Part shown: in pieces, positions 16,301 through 23,313 of the stretch
Numbering within the stretch: the first letter of the stretch is position 1
Layout: every line of letters starts with the position of its first letter
Source: an uncultured Christensenella sp.
GTDB lineage: Bacteria > Bacillota > Clostridia > Christensenellales > Borkfalkiaceae
Direction: 5' to 3'
DNA length: 64,000 nt
Assembly: GCA_910577055.1 (NCBI GenBank)
Contig: CAJTKX010000005.1
Coordinates: 116,481 to 180,480, forward strand
Translations under genes and position numbers: made by a program
Notes under the pieces: model-generated
What the model saw: the letters and a program-made list of their open reading frames with translations, nothing else
Databases searched by the model: none
Told to the model about the DNA's origin: nothing

Positions 16301-18945
16301 CGCTTACAGCACGTCACCCCGATGACGACAGCCTTTATATCGATATTGTTTTAATGGACGCAAACCCCGTAACGGGCGCGGACGGCAGAACAACGGGCGG
16401 CTACACGCAAGACGGCAAGTTCGATATTTACCTTTCGGTTTCCAAGTACGCAGAAAATTCCGTACCCCTTATGATTTATGCGCCCGTTGACGAAATCTTA
16501 ACGCTTTTGTCTATGGTCTGCGCAACGGCAAATCTCGACCAAATAAAAGTAGAAAACAGTGAAGAACTAACTTCGATAATCGGTCAAATTTCCGACCTTC
16601 TCGACGGTATGCTCGTCAGCCAATATCTGCCCAAGAGCGTGCAAGACAAATTCGCCTCTCTCGGCGACAGTCTTATACCTCAAATTCTCGGCGTAAGCCT
16701 CGAAGAGCTTTTAAACGGATTGTTCGGCAATATCGATACAACCGTAAAACAAGCCGAAAGCACAAAAATTTCGCTTGCGGACTCTTACGTTTCAAGCATT
16801 ACGGCAACGGACGAAACCTTGAAATTCGTTCTCAACTCTTCGCTTATATATAATAAGGAAAACTTAGACAACCTCACCGTTACTTTCGAAAGGGCGCTTT
16901 ACGAAGGCGTTTACAAAGTAAGCGGTATAAGCGTTGACAATATCTTCTTCGGCGATAACGAAGTTAACAAACTCGATATCTCTATGCAACTCGGCTATGA
17001 CGAAGTAACCCGCCCCAACGCGGACAGCGCATTCGTCGGCTATTTGAACGCCGACGGGCTAGATACGCTTGTCAACGGCTTAATTAACTCCGCAACTCAC
17101 AAAGTTGACGGTACCGAGGACGAATACGACTTAAATCACTACTATCTTTTAAACGGCAAAGTTACCGCGGCGATAAACGTTATCGGTATAAAAGTAAACG
17201 CCAATATCTATATAAAGTCGCTTGCCGTATATATAGACGAAAATAACGAAGTCGCCATAAACGCGCATATCTATTACGATGGAGTTCAACAGTTAAACCA
17301 AATTGCAATTGCGGGCGATTCGGACGTTTATTTGTCAATACAAGGCGGCAACATTTGCATCAAAAGAATACAGTACACCCATTATGAAACGAGCGGCTTA
17401 ATAACCAAAGAAGTTACAGATAATCCCGCAAAGGAGGAAGTCCGCTCGATGACCTTAAAAGAGTTTAGCGACGATTTAATGGATAACTTAACGTTCATCT
17501 TTAACTTCGGACCGGTTATTCTCAATAATATTCCCGATTCGGGTTCTTCCGATAATTCGGGTGTAAGTTTCGACGGACTTGACTTCGGCGCATGCTTAAA
17601 TACCGTTATCGCGGCTTATGTAACAGAAGAAACTTCGACGGGCGCAAGCTGGACGGTTTCGTTAAACGGCGACCTTATTAAAGCTTACACGGGTATGAAA
17701 ACTTCGAATATCCCCGTCAAGTTCAGCGCCGATTTGAACGCCGACGGCACCTACACCGTGAAGAGCCTTGAAATTTTAAAAACCTCGATGGAGCTTTTCG
17801 GCAGCGCAGTCAAGTTGGAGCTTACGGGCAACCTAACTTATTGTAACCCTAACGAGCAGATGGGCGAGGGTTATACGGATACTTCCAAAGACCTCTATAA
17901 TATGAGCGTAACGGTTAACGGCGATTACGAATTACCTTATATCGAAAGTAACTTCACTTGGGCTTGCGGCTCATATGTCAAGCTGCCCGTCGGGGTTGCG
18001 GGCACGTTTGACGGAAACAGCTATATTCTTGACGGCTATACGGCTACTACTCGGATACTCGGTACCCAAAACGTACAGTTTGTAGACTTTGTTGAAGAGG
18101 ACGGCGTACGTTACGGCTTAATCAGACTAATATCCGATACCGAATATACGGCAATATGGAACAAAGCTTATGTTGTGACTTTTGTGGACGAAAACGGTGT
18201 AGAGCTTTACAGTACTTACTATCACGAAAACGAAGTATTGAATTTCGGAAATATGCCCGCTTGTCCCGAGCGTGACGGCTATACGTCGCAGTGGGTCGGC
18301 GAAAACGGGGTAGCTGCAAACGGCTGTGCCGTAACCGAAAATATGACGTTTAAAGTCGAATACACAAAAGCTCCGTTAAAAGTGGCGCTTAACAGTACCG
18401 TTGAATTTAACTATACGGGCTACGACGGAAATTATAAGCTGCTTAACGTCGGTTTTGAAGAAGGCGTAAACTATACCTTAGCCGATGCAACCGCAGAAGG
18501 CTATGCCTTCCTCGGGTGGTGGTATAATGACAACGGCGAATGGAGAAAAATTACTTCCGTTGAAGAGTTTGTCGATGCCGGCGCCGTAAGCTTGGAAGCG
18601 TTGTGGGTAAAAGTAACCGTTAACGGAAGCGGTGTAAATTCGTCAAGCGCAATCAAAAACAATTACTCCGTGTCCGCATCGGTGGGTTATGAATTCAGCG
18701 GCAACGGCAATATCTGTGACGAGTTAAAAATTACTCCTACCAAATATTCGTGGGCAAGTTACAGTTGGGGCACATGGAACAATCGAACCCAAGCGGAAAC
18801 TTCTGAGTTCGGTTACGCATTTAAAAATGAATCCTCGTCCAAGTTTGATACTTACGAAAAGTGGAGAGTAACCGTAGACATAACGGTTGAACTTCCCGAC
18901 GGAACTCAGACAAACTTAACTTTAAGCGATGAAGGTAATTTTTAA
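13363..18945 (+). CDS. Giant envelope-anchored repeat protein (1860 aa) with InlB B-like C-terminal repeats
   Basis: Large protein of unknown function, probably displayed outside the membrane. Residues 1-67 are very basic (cytoplasmic), 69-90 form a single hydrophobic anchor, and all the rest is predicted extracellular and acidic. From about 390 to 920 there are three long imperfect repeats built around a pattern like FDVNAEIDGL...LGNFEVYY...LYL...KYSLDL, each followed by a second beta-rich unit with a ...LTVGADLTLG-like stretch; more distant copies continue to about 1500. The C-terminal part (about 1605-1750) contains InlB B/Listeria-Bacteroides type repeats (VTFVDENGVELYSTYY, AFLGWWYNDNGEW). 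No LPXTG sorting signal and no catalytic motif seen. Adhesin-like role is inference. Confidence 0.75.
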   Translation: MAKRTKKTQLEGLHEVKGAGYTETKKVKRDKTVNRRAGLHDKIKKSEGEVRVKRRKPLGLKHVRRMRKVAAVASVGVVGAIAVVGVGFLAPAKDVQRDEDFKTVCLVAPTDGTKPTDHTLVENVGYMNYVLQNQPYWSSVGKSTVIANVGVSSTQTVDTYKQYYNDVLIQTDIALNSTLASLNYGEQFCQTDGVVLTRKSTSKSEEELKRGVNAPWSAGPATGWTVKGFKANRGFPPYEFSVYVLNEKTIANAQDYTVVDNQDGTYSMTLELNVNTGVDETSAEYYYVLQMKANGNLYDLPTIFKTTVTYTFDENWRVLSCESGDTNKTTPSLGLTANCTSNSKTSYYYDEASAKNTFWEDYYKGEYDRQKDALKDDETASEGNADTAFGYLSSAFASVLSEGAVFKIDLNIDELDLSGVVSVEMADSSLSGLTAKLGDFLAWLDGDTLYITDGSSKYKLNIGGLFSSDESGEEGINAQGLTDGLDVNALMEQMTDGEFVVDAETGVATLVSEVELFGLKIDMQFEFQKSESGIALNFLKAQIPLGDKTVNAQLCFGTESDKPAIPTDTSDYQDILNDGITFDVNAEIDGLALDGIAKIFMRDGQPFAVDAILGNFEVYYNCPRNMLYLSAAEAKYSLDLSKIKTGDTDISAILGNIDFKSILNNLTTGEGSLGSSFLINIDALESLLEVAFNVKLNGGLTVGADLTLGNHSVSLTAALTNKKLLPPDVSGYKDILNTDITLDVSATLLTGLYDSQTGTRDEVTLNGKVALCLSNGKLNEIRADFGGLAIYYEFAANSLYLKVGTTKALIRLDEISVNDLNSLSLGSAFLSEDLPTVINELLNNLVIESKIISVDVNLNVMDALVPVWAELDLENLSVRAGFTVFGVDAALSVGLSNTPLYGLSEEEKEEYIDVVKDGFKIIDNLIGDHISATVQGSVFSYEDKYGDYDNEKYSFGASLEYDKGAENFDENKAYVHLNVALTARHPDDDSLYIDIVLMDANPVTGADGRTTGGYTQDGKFDIYLSVSKYAENSVPLMIYAPVDEILTLLSMVCATANLDQIKVENSEELTSIIGQISDLLDGMLVSQYLPKSVQDKFASLGDSLIPQILGVSLEELLNGLFGNIDTTVKQAESTKISLADSYVSSITATDETLKFVLNSSLIYNKENLDNLTVTFERALYEGVYKVSGISVDNIFFGDNEVNKLDISMQLGYDEVTRPNADSAFVGYLNADGLDTLVNGLINSATHKVDGTEDEYDLNHYYLLNGKVTAAINVIGIKVNANIYIKSLAVYIDENNEVAINAHIYYDGVQQLNQIAIAGDSDVYLSIQGGNICIKRIQYTHYETSGLITKEVTDNPAKEEVRSMTLKEFSDDLMDNLTFIFNFGPVILNNIPDSGSSDNSGVSFDGLDFGACLNTVIAAYVTEETSTGASWTVSLNGDLIKAYTGMKTSNIPVKFSADLNADGTYTVKSLEILKTSMELFGSAVKLELTGNLTYCNPNEQMGEGYTDTSKDLYNMSVTVNGDYELPYIESNFTWACGSYVKLPVGVAGTFDGNSYILDGYTATTRILGTQNVQFVDFVEEDGVRYGLIRLISDTEYTAIWNKAYVVTFVDENGVELYSTYYHENEVLNFGNMPACPERDGYTSQWVGENGVAANGCAVTENMTFKVEYTKAPLKVALNSTVEFNYTGYDGNYKLLNVGFEEGVNYTLADATAEGYAFLGWWYNDNGEWRKITSVEEFVDAGAVSLEALWVKVTVNGSGVNSSSAIKNNYSVSASVGYEFSGNGNICDELKITPTKYSWASYSWGTWNNRTQAETSEFGYAFKNESSSKFDTYEKWRVTVDITVELPDGTQTNLTLSDEGNF

Positions 18946-18948
18946 AAG

Positions 18949-18975
18949 TAGTGCGCGGCAATTTGCCACGCACTA
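18949..18975 (+). terminator. Terminator of the giant surface protein gene
   Basis: Stem TAGTGCG..GGCA/TGCC..CGCACTA (18949-18975) with one mismatch, followed by an AT-rich TTAATTTTT. Confidence 0.7.
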
Positions 18976-19005
18976 TTAATTTTTGTATACCCATAAAAAA
19001 ATCGC

Positions 19006-19034
19006 TTGTAATTTTTCGGGTAAGTTGATATAAT
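19006..19034 (+). promoter_or_regulatory. Promoter of the short sugar-transferase-like gene
   Basis: TTGTAA (19006-19011), 17 bp, TATAAT (19029-19034); the ATG at 19044 follows 9 nt later with no ribosome site. Confidence 0.7.
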
Positions 19035-19043
19035 TATTATATT

Positions 19044-19484
19044 ATGAAAGAAAAAGACGAAGTTTCGGTGCAAAAAGCCGCTTTCAAAAGCGTTTCAATG
19101 CGCGCCTTGGATATTTTTTCGGGCGTAGTCCTATTTATAGTCACAAGTTGGCTTATTCTTTTGTGCGCGCTCGTAAAATTCTGCGAAGATTTTCACAACC
19201 CTTTTTACGCGGGTAAGCGTATATCGAGAAAGGGCAAGGAATACAAGCATTTCAAAATTCGCACTATGTGCATACATGCGGACGAGCTTGAAAAACAGCT
19301 TATCGAAGCCGACTTGAACGAGTCAACGGAAATTCCTTTCAGAATGACCAACGACCCTAGGATAACCCCCGTCGGCAAGTTTTTAAGAAGATACTATCTT
19401 GACAGATTCCCCGCTTTTTTAAACGTTATTGCGGGACAAATAACAATTTTCGATATTTTCGCAAAGCGCGAAGAAGTATTATAA
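19044..19484 (+). CDS. Short, degenerate bacterial sugar transferase (PglC/WcaJ family)
   Basis: Related to the small phosphoglycosyl transferases that load a sugar phosphate onto undecaprenyl phosphate. Visible features: the SMRALDIFSGVVLF membrane helix, GKRISRKGKEYKHFKIRTM, and NDPRITPVGKFLRRYYLDRFPAFLNVIAGQ. However, the Asp-Glu catalytic pair of LDELPQ reads LDRFPA, so the Glu is gone, and the following GPRP segment is replaced by FDIFAKREEVL, ending the protein at 146 residues instead of about 200. It probably lacks transferase activity: either a dying gene or a repurposed membrane protein. It has its own promoter and terminator. It follows the giant surface protein, hinting at an envelope role. 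Confidence 0.7.
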   Translation: MKEKDEVSVQKAAFKSVSMRALDIFSGVVLFIVTSWLILLCALVKFCEDFHNPFYAGKRISRKGKEYKHFKIRTMCIHADELEKQLIEADLNESTEIPFRMTNDPRITPVGKFLRRYYLDRFPAFLNVIAGQITIFDIFAKREEVL

Positions 19485-19495
19485 GCCACATACAC

Positions 19496-19525
19496 AAAGC
19501 CCCGCGGCGTACGCCGCGGGGCTTT
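19496..19525. terminator. Bidirectional terminator, perfect 30-bp palindrome
   Basis: Arms 19496-19510 and 19511-19525 are exact reverse complements, GC-rich with AAA/TTT ends, between the convergent sugar-transferase-like gene and radA. Confidence 0.9.
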
Positions 19526-19530
19526 TTAAA

Positions 19531-20889
19531 TCAACTTTTAAACAAATTTTTAATCATTGTGTTTACATACAGAACGGGCACTATCGAAATTTTATCTTTA
19601 AATTTCAATACGGACTTCATATTTTTAGCGGGCACCAATATTTTCCTAAATCCCATTTTCACACATTCGGCAACCCGCTTTTCGCAGTATGAAACCGCCC
19701 GTACTTCGCCCGTCAAGCCCACTTCGCCGAACACCGCCGTGTACTTGTCAATCGGTTGCCCGAAATACGCCGAAGCTAACGCGGCGCAAACCGCCAAATC
19801 GCAAGCGGGTTCGTTCAGCTTGATTCCGCCCATCGCGTTAACGTAAATATCGTACCCGCCGAGCGCAAGATTGCACCGCTTTTCCATAACGGCAATAAGC
19901 AGCACCAACTTATTATAATCTATCCCAAGCGGCATTCTCCGCGGCTGCCCGAAGCTCGTTTTTGCAACCAAAGTCTGCACTTCTACGTTCATACATCGCG
20001 CGCCCGTTTGCGCGGGAGTTACGGCAGAGCCCGCCTCTTCGCCGCGGCTTTCGGATAGGAACACTCCCGAATAATCGGTAACCGCAATAATTCCCTCGCC
20101 CGTCATCTCGAAGACGCCCACTTCCGAAACGTTCCCGAATCTGTTTTTAACTGCCCGAAGTATACGAAAATTCTCTTGGTTTTCCCCCTCGAAATACAGC
20201 ACGGTGTCCATAATATGTTCAAGCACCTTTGGACCCGCCAACGCGCCCTCTTTTGTAACGTGCCCAACAATAAAAAACGTTATCCCGCGCCCTTTTGCAA
20301 TACGCATAAGTTTCGAGGCGCACTCCCGCACTTGACCTACCGACCCCGAAGAGGAGGATAGGTCGTCCGTATAAACCGCTTGAATACTGTCTATTATGCA
20401 AAACTCAACGCCGTCAAGCTCGCTTTCAAGCCCGTCAATGCAAGTTTCGTTAATAATCAGCATATCTCCAGAGGCAAGGTTAAGCCTCTCGGCGCGCATC
20501 TTCACTTGTGAACAGCTTTCCTCGGCGGAAAAATACAGCACCTTATGCTTAGCCGAAAGATGCGCCGCAATCTGCGTCAAAAGGGTGGACTTGCCTATGC
20601 CGGGGTCGCCGCCCAACAGCACTAACGAGCCGGCTACAATTCCCCCGCCCAAAACGTTGTCGAACTCCGAAATCCCCGATGAAGTGCGCTCATATCTTTC
20701 ATATGTAATTTGAGAAAGCGGCTTCGCGCGCCCGCCTTTTGCCTTAACCGTTTGTGTTTTCGGCTCGGCGGGTTTCACTATTTCTTCAACCATAGTGTTG
20801 AACTTCCCGCATGCGGGGCATCTTCCCAACCAACGCGGGCTTGAAGCTCCGCAATCGCTGCACACAAATTCAGTAGTACTTTTCGCCAT
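19531..20889 (-). CDS. radA: DNA repair protein RadA
   Basis: Hexameric helicase-like ATPase that drives branch migration during recombination repair. The N-terminal zinc ribbon has CSDCG and CPACG; the RecA-like core has Walker A GGDPGIGKST, and the RadA signature KNRFG lies in RAVKNRFGNVSEVGVFEM; the C-terminal half is the Lon-protease-like domain (GGIKLNEPACDLAVCAALASA) without its catalytic dyad, as usual. 452 residues. AAGGAAA precedes the ATG. Head of a minus-strand stretch that does not share an obvious operon with the genes at 20906-23013. Confidence 0.97.
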   Translation of the reverse strand: MAKSTTEFVCSDCGASSPRWLGRCPACGKFNTMVEEIVKPAEPKTQTVKAKGGRAKPLSQITYERYERTSSGISEFDNVLGGGIVAGSLVLLGGDPGIGKSTLLTQIAAHLSAKHKVLYFSAEESCSQVKMRAERLNLASGDMLIINETCIDGLESELDGVEFCIIDSIQAVYTDDLSSSSGSVGQVRECASKLMRIAKGRGITFFIVGHVTKEGALAGPKVLEHIMDTVLYFEGENQENFRILRAVKNRFGNVSEVGVFEMTGEGIIAVTDYSGVFLSESRGEEAGSAVTPAQTGARCMNVEVQTLVAKTSFGQPRRMPLGIDYNKLVLLIAVMEKRCNLALGGYDIYVNAMGGIKLNEPACDLAVCAALASAYFGQPIDKYTAVFGEVGLTGEVRAVSYCEKRVAECVKMGFRKILVPAKNMKSVLKFKDKISIVPVLYVNTMIKNLFKS

Positions 20890-20905
20890 AAATTTTTTTC
20901 CTTAT

Positions 20906-21628
20906 TTACAAATCGCCGAACGGTGAGGGGGCGGAGGTATTGTTTCTTGCAAGCTCGTCGTAGTTATTCGCCTTGCCGAAAACTTCCTTCAACGCGTTTA
21001 AAAGCCCTTCTTTATCCGTGCTGCAAGTTTTCAAGTCCAAATAAATAAAGCTTTTACCGTCCGCGCCCGTAACGGTTAATCCTTTTTTCTTAATCTTTAT
21101 ATCGTGCCTTGCGTACCAACCCTTATACACGCGGTGCATATCGTCAATGGGTATGTAAACGTCGCCCCAAGCTCCGTTGGCAATTCCGTTTACATACATA
21201 TCGCCGTTAACCATAAAAAACTCGGCTCTAATTCTTGAATTTTTAATGGTATAAACGCCCACGCCGAACACAGCCGCAAACGCAGTCGCGCCCAAGTATC
21301 CTGCGGCGTTATGCACTCCTTCCGCTTTATCCGTCGCCTTGTTGCCGTAATAGCCTTGCACATAAACTCCGCTACCCATATTTTTATAGCGTTGAATAAC
21401 GGCGGAACTTCTTTTATAAACCTTTCTGCCCAAATGCAGATAAATGCTTGCAAATATAAGGGGTACAAGTCCTATAAAAATTCCCCAGCTCGCCAAATCT
21501 TGATAAAGCTTGTTATTCGCCGTATTTATTATTTTCGCCGAGGTCAACGCAAACACGACGGCAGCCGCCGCAACAACCGCGGCGGAAACGGCGATTATAA
21601 TTATGTACTTTGTGGTTTTAGGTTTCAA
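20906..21628 (-). CDS. Membrane protein of unknown function
   Basis: 240 residues, family not recognised. Two helices at about 7-29 and 46-65 are followed by a short soluble section, a further hydrophobic stretch (about 107-126), then a soluble domain rich in beta strands (FFMVNGDMYVNGIANG, VYIPIDDMHRVYKGW) that resembles PH-like/YcxB-type C-terminal domains in general shape only. Start is TTG at 21628 with GAGG 6-9 nt before it. Its start lies one base after the ispDF stop, so it is cotranscribed with rqcP-ispDF. Confidence 0.65.
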   Translation of the reverse strand: MKPKTTKYIIIIAVSAAVVAAAAVVFALTSAKIINTANNKLYQDLASWGIFIGLVPLIFASIYLHLGRKVYKRSSAVIQRYKNMGSGVYVQGYYGNKATDKAEGVHNAAGYLGATAFAAVFGVGVYTIKNSRIRAEFFMVNGDMYVNGIANGAWGDVYIPIDDMHRVYKGWYARHDIKIKKKGLTVTGADGKSFIYLDLKTCSTDKEGLLNALKEVFGKANNYDELARNNTSAPSPFGDL

Positions 21629-21629
21629 T

Positions 21630-22763
21630 TTACGCCTCGTTTAAGGTTGCCACCGCGTACACACAAATTCCAAGCTCTTCGCCTACAAACCCCAAGCCCT
21701 CGTTTGTACCCGCTGCAACCGCAATATTTTTTTCGTCCGCGCCCGTTAAGCAAGCAAGCCGTGCCGCCATTTTGTCTATATGCGGCGCAAGCCTCGGCTT
21801 TTCTGCTTGTATCGTCACCGAAAGCCGAGCAACCTTTAAACCCTTTTCGCCTATCAACGCAACCACCTTTTCAAGCAGCTTTCCGCTGTCCGCGCCCTTC
21901 AAGGCGGGGTCGCTATCGGGGAAGTAGTGCCCTATATCCAAAAGTCCCGCCGCCGACAGACAAGCGTCCATAACCGCGTGCAACGCAACGTCGCCGTCGC
22001 TGTGCGCAACAAGCCCCCCGTCGCACGGCACTCTAACGCCGCAAAGCATAACAAAATTCTGCTTTTTCCCGAACGCGTGCACATCCACGCCAAACCCCGT
22101 CAGCCCGCCGACGGGTAAGGGGGGCAGTTCCCGCAAAAAATCGCTTTTAAAGGTTAGCTTAATGTTGCTTTCTTCGCCGTCTATAATTCGCGCCGGCTCG
22201 ATAAACTCTCCGTAAACCGCGCTGTCGTCTGTGTAAACGTTTTTACCCGCAAGCTCGTAGGCGCGGCGAATATCTTCCGTAAAAAACCCTTGCGGCGTCT
22301 GAACTCGGAAAGTCGCCTCTCTGTCCAACCTCTCAGTAATATAGCCCAACCTCGCGCAAACAGCGGTATCCGTAAGTTTCACCGCACACACCGCGCTACC
22401 GAATTTCTTTACCCCGTCAACACAGCTTAAAATCAGCTTTTTCGAAACGAACGGTCGCGCCCCGTCGTGAATTAAAACTATTTCGCCCGTAACTTCGGCA
22501 AGCGCTTTTTTTACGCTTTCCGTGCGCGTTTTTCCGCCTAAAACAACCTTATAGCCAAGCGGAGCGCAAAGCGCGCAAACTTCCTCGAAATCAACTTCGG
22601 ATGCGGTCACAATCACCTCGTCAATTTCGGGAATATCGAATTTTTTCAAAGTATGCCAAAGCGCCGGCGCGCCGTAAAGGGGAGCAAGCAGCTTATTTTT
22701 TTTAAAGCCCGCCCGTTCGCCCTTGCCCGCCGCACAGATAATAACGCTAACTTTATCTTTCAT
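21630..22763 (-). CDS. ispDF: Bifunctional IspD/IspF, MEP isoprenoid pathway
   Basis: Fusion of 2-C-methylerythritol 4-phosphate cytidylyltransferase (IspD, about 1-215) and MECDP synthase (IspF, about 220-377), steps three and five of the non-mevalonate isoprenoid pathway. IspD shows AAGKGERAGFKKNKLL (CTP-binding loop) and HDGARPFV; IspF shows the metal-binding GFGVDVHAF, HSDGDVALHAVMDA, GHYFPDSD and the C-terminal GTNEGLGFVG. 377 residues, normal for the fused enzyme. The start overlaps rqcP by 11 bp. Products feed quinones and undecaprenyl phosphate. Confidence 0.96.
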   Translation of the reverse strand: MKDKVSVIICAAGKGERAGFKKNKLLAPLYGAPALWHTLKKFDIPEIDEVIVTASEVDFEEVCALCAPLGYKVVLGGKTRTESVKKALAEVTGEIVLIHDGARPFVSKKLILSCVDGVKKFGSAVCAVKLTDTAVCARLGYITERLDREATFRVQTPQGFFTEDIRRAYELAGKNVYTDDSAVYGEFIEPARIIDGEESNIKLTFKSDFLRELPPLPVGGLTGFGVDVHAFGKKQNFVMLCGVRVPCDGGLVAHSDGDVALHAVMDACLSAAGLLDIGHYFPDSDPALKGADSGKLLEKVVALIGEKGLKVARLSVTIQAEKPRLAPHIDKMAARLACLTGADEKNIAVAAGTNEGLGFVGEELGICVYAVATLNEA

Positions 22764-23013
22764 CGCCGCCCTCGCTTATAATCTCGTATAGCGTTGCCGC
22801 CTCGTCCTTTTTTACGGTTTCCTTAATATTCAAAATTCTGAATTTCACCGCGCCGCCCGTAAATTTCAGCTCCACAACGTCGCCAACTTTCACGGGGCGG
22901 GCGGGCTTAACTTCTTTACCGTTTACGATAACCTTGCCCTTATCGCACGCTTGCTGCGCCAAGGTGCGGCGCTTTAAAATTCTCGATACCTTTAAAAATT
23001 TATCAATTCTCAT
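22753..23013 (-). CDS. rqcP: S4-domain RNA-binding protein, RqcP (YabO) family
   Basis: Short S4-domain protein; in Bacillus the RqcP homologue binds 50S-peptidyl-tRNA complexes and supports RqcH in alanine tailing of stalled chains. MRIDKFLKVSRILKRRTLAQQACDKGKVIVNGKEVKPA is the complete S4 motif. 86 residues, the typical size. First gene of the rqcP-ispDF-membrane protein operon. No rqcH in view. Confidence 0.85.
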   Translation of the reverse strand: MRIDKFLKVSRILKRRTLAQQACDKGKVIVNGKEVKPARPVKVGDVVELKFTGGAVKFRILNIKETVKKDEAATLYEIISEGGDER

Positions 23014-23031
23014 AATTTTTTACAAAATTGC

Positions 23032-23060
23032 TTGACTGTATTGCAATCGTGCTGTACAAT
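23032..23060 (+). promoter_or_regulatory. Promoter of rpoBC
   Basis: TTGACT (23032-23037), 17 bp, TACAAT (23055-23060). The transcript would start near 23067, leaving a 5' UTR of about 245 nt. Confidence 0.8.
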
Positions 23061-23313
23061 AATAAACTGAACTAAAATGCAGTTTTAGCGCAAATTTTAC
23101 TTTTTTGGCAAAAATTTACGCAAAAATGCGACTGATTTCGCCCCTTTTTTCAAGCAAATTCTTTAAACATTATATATTATAATGCAACAAAAGTAAAGGG
23201 CTAAATAAAAGATTTTGAAATTGTAAGATTTTTTCCGGTGAAAAGATATAAACGGATAATCGCCACAATGTGAAATATATTCAAGGCAGAAAAGCCAAAA
23301 AGGAGTTCTTTTA
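23061..23313 (+). promoter_or_regulatory. Long rpoBC 5' UTR with overlapping hairpins
   Basis: No gene is present. Two stems can form near the 5' end: CTAAAA/TTTTAG (23072-23088) and GCG-AAATTTT/AAAATTT-CGC (23088-23121); they share G23088 and so cannot both be complete. A weak GCG/CGC stem followed by CCCCTTTTTT (23128-23150) resembles a poor intrinsic terminator. AAGGAG stands before the rpoB ATG. Attenuation is possible but unproven. Confidence 0.4.
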
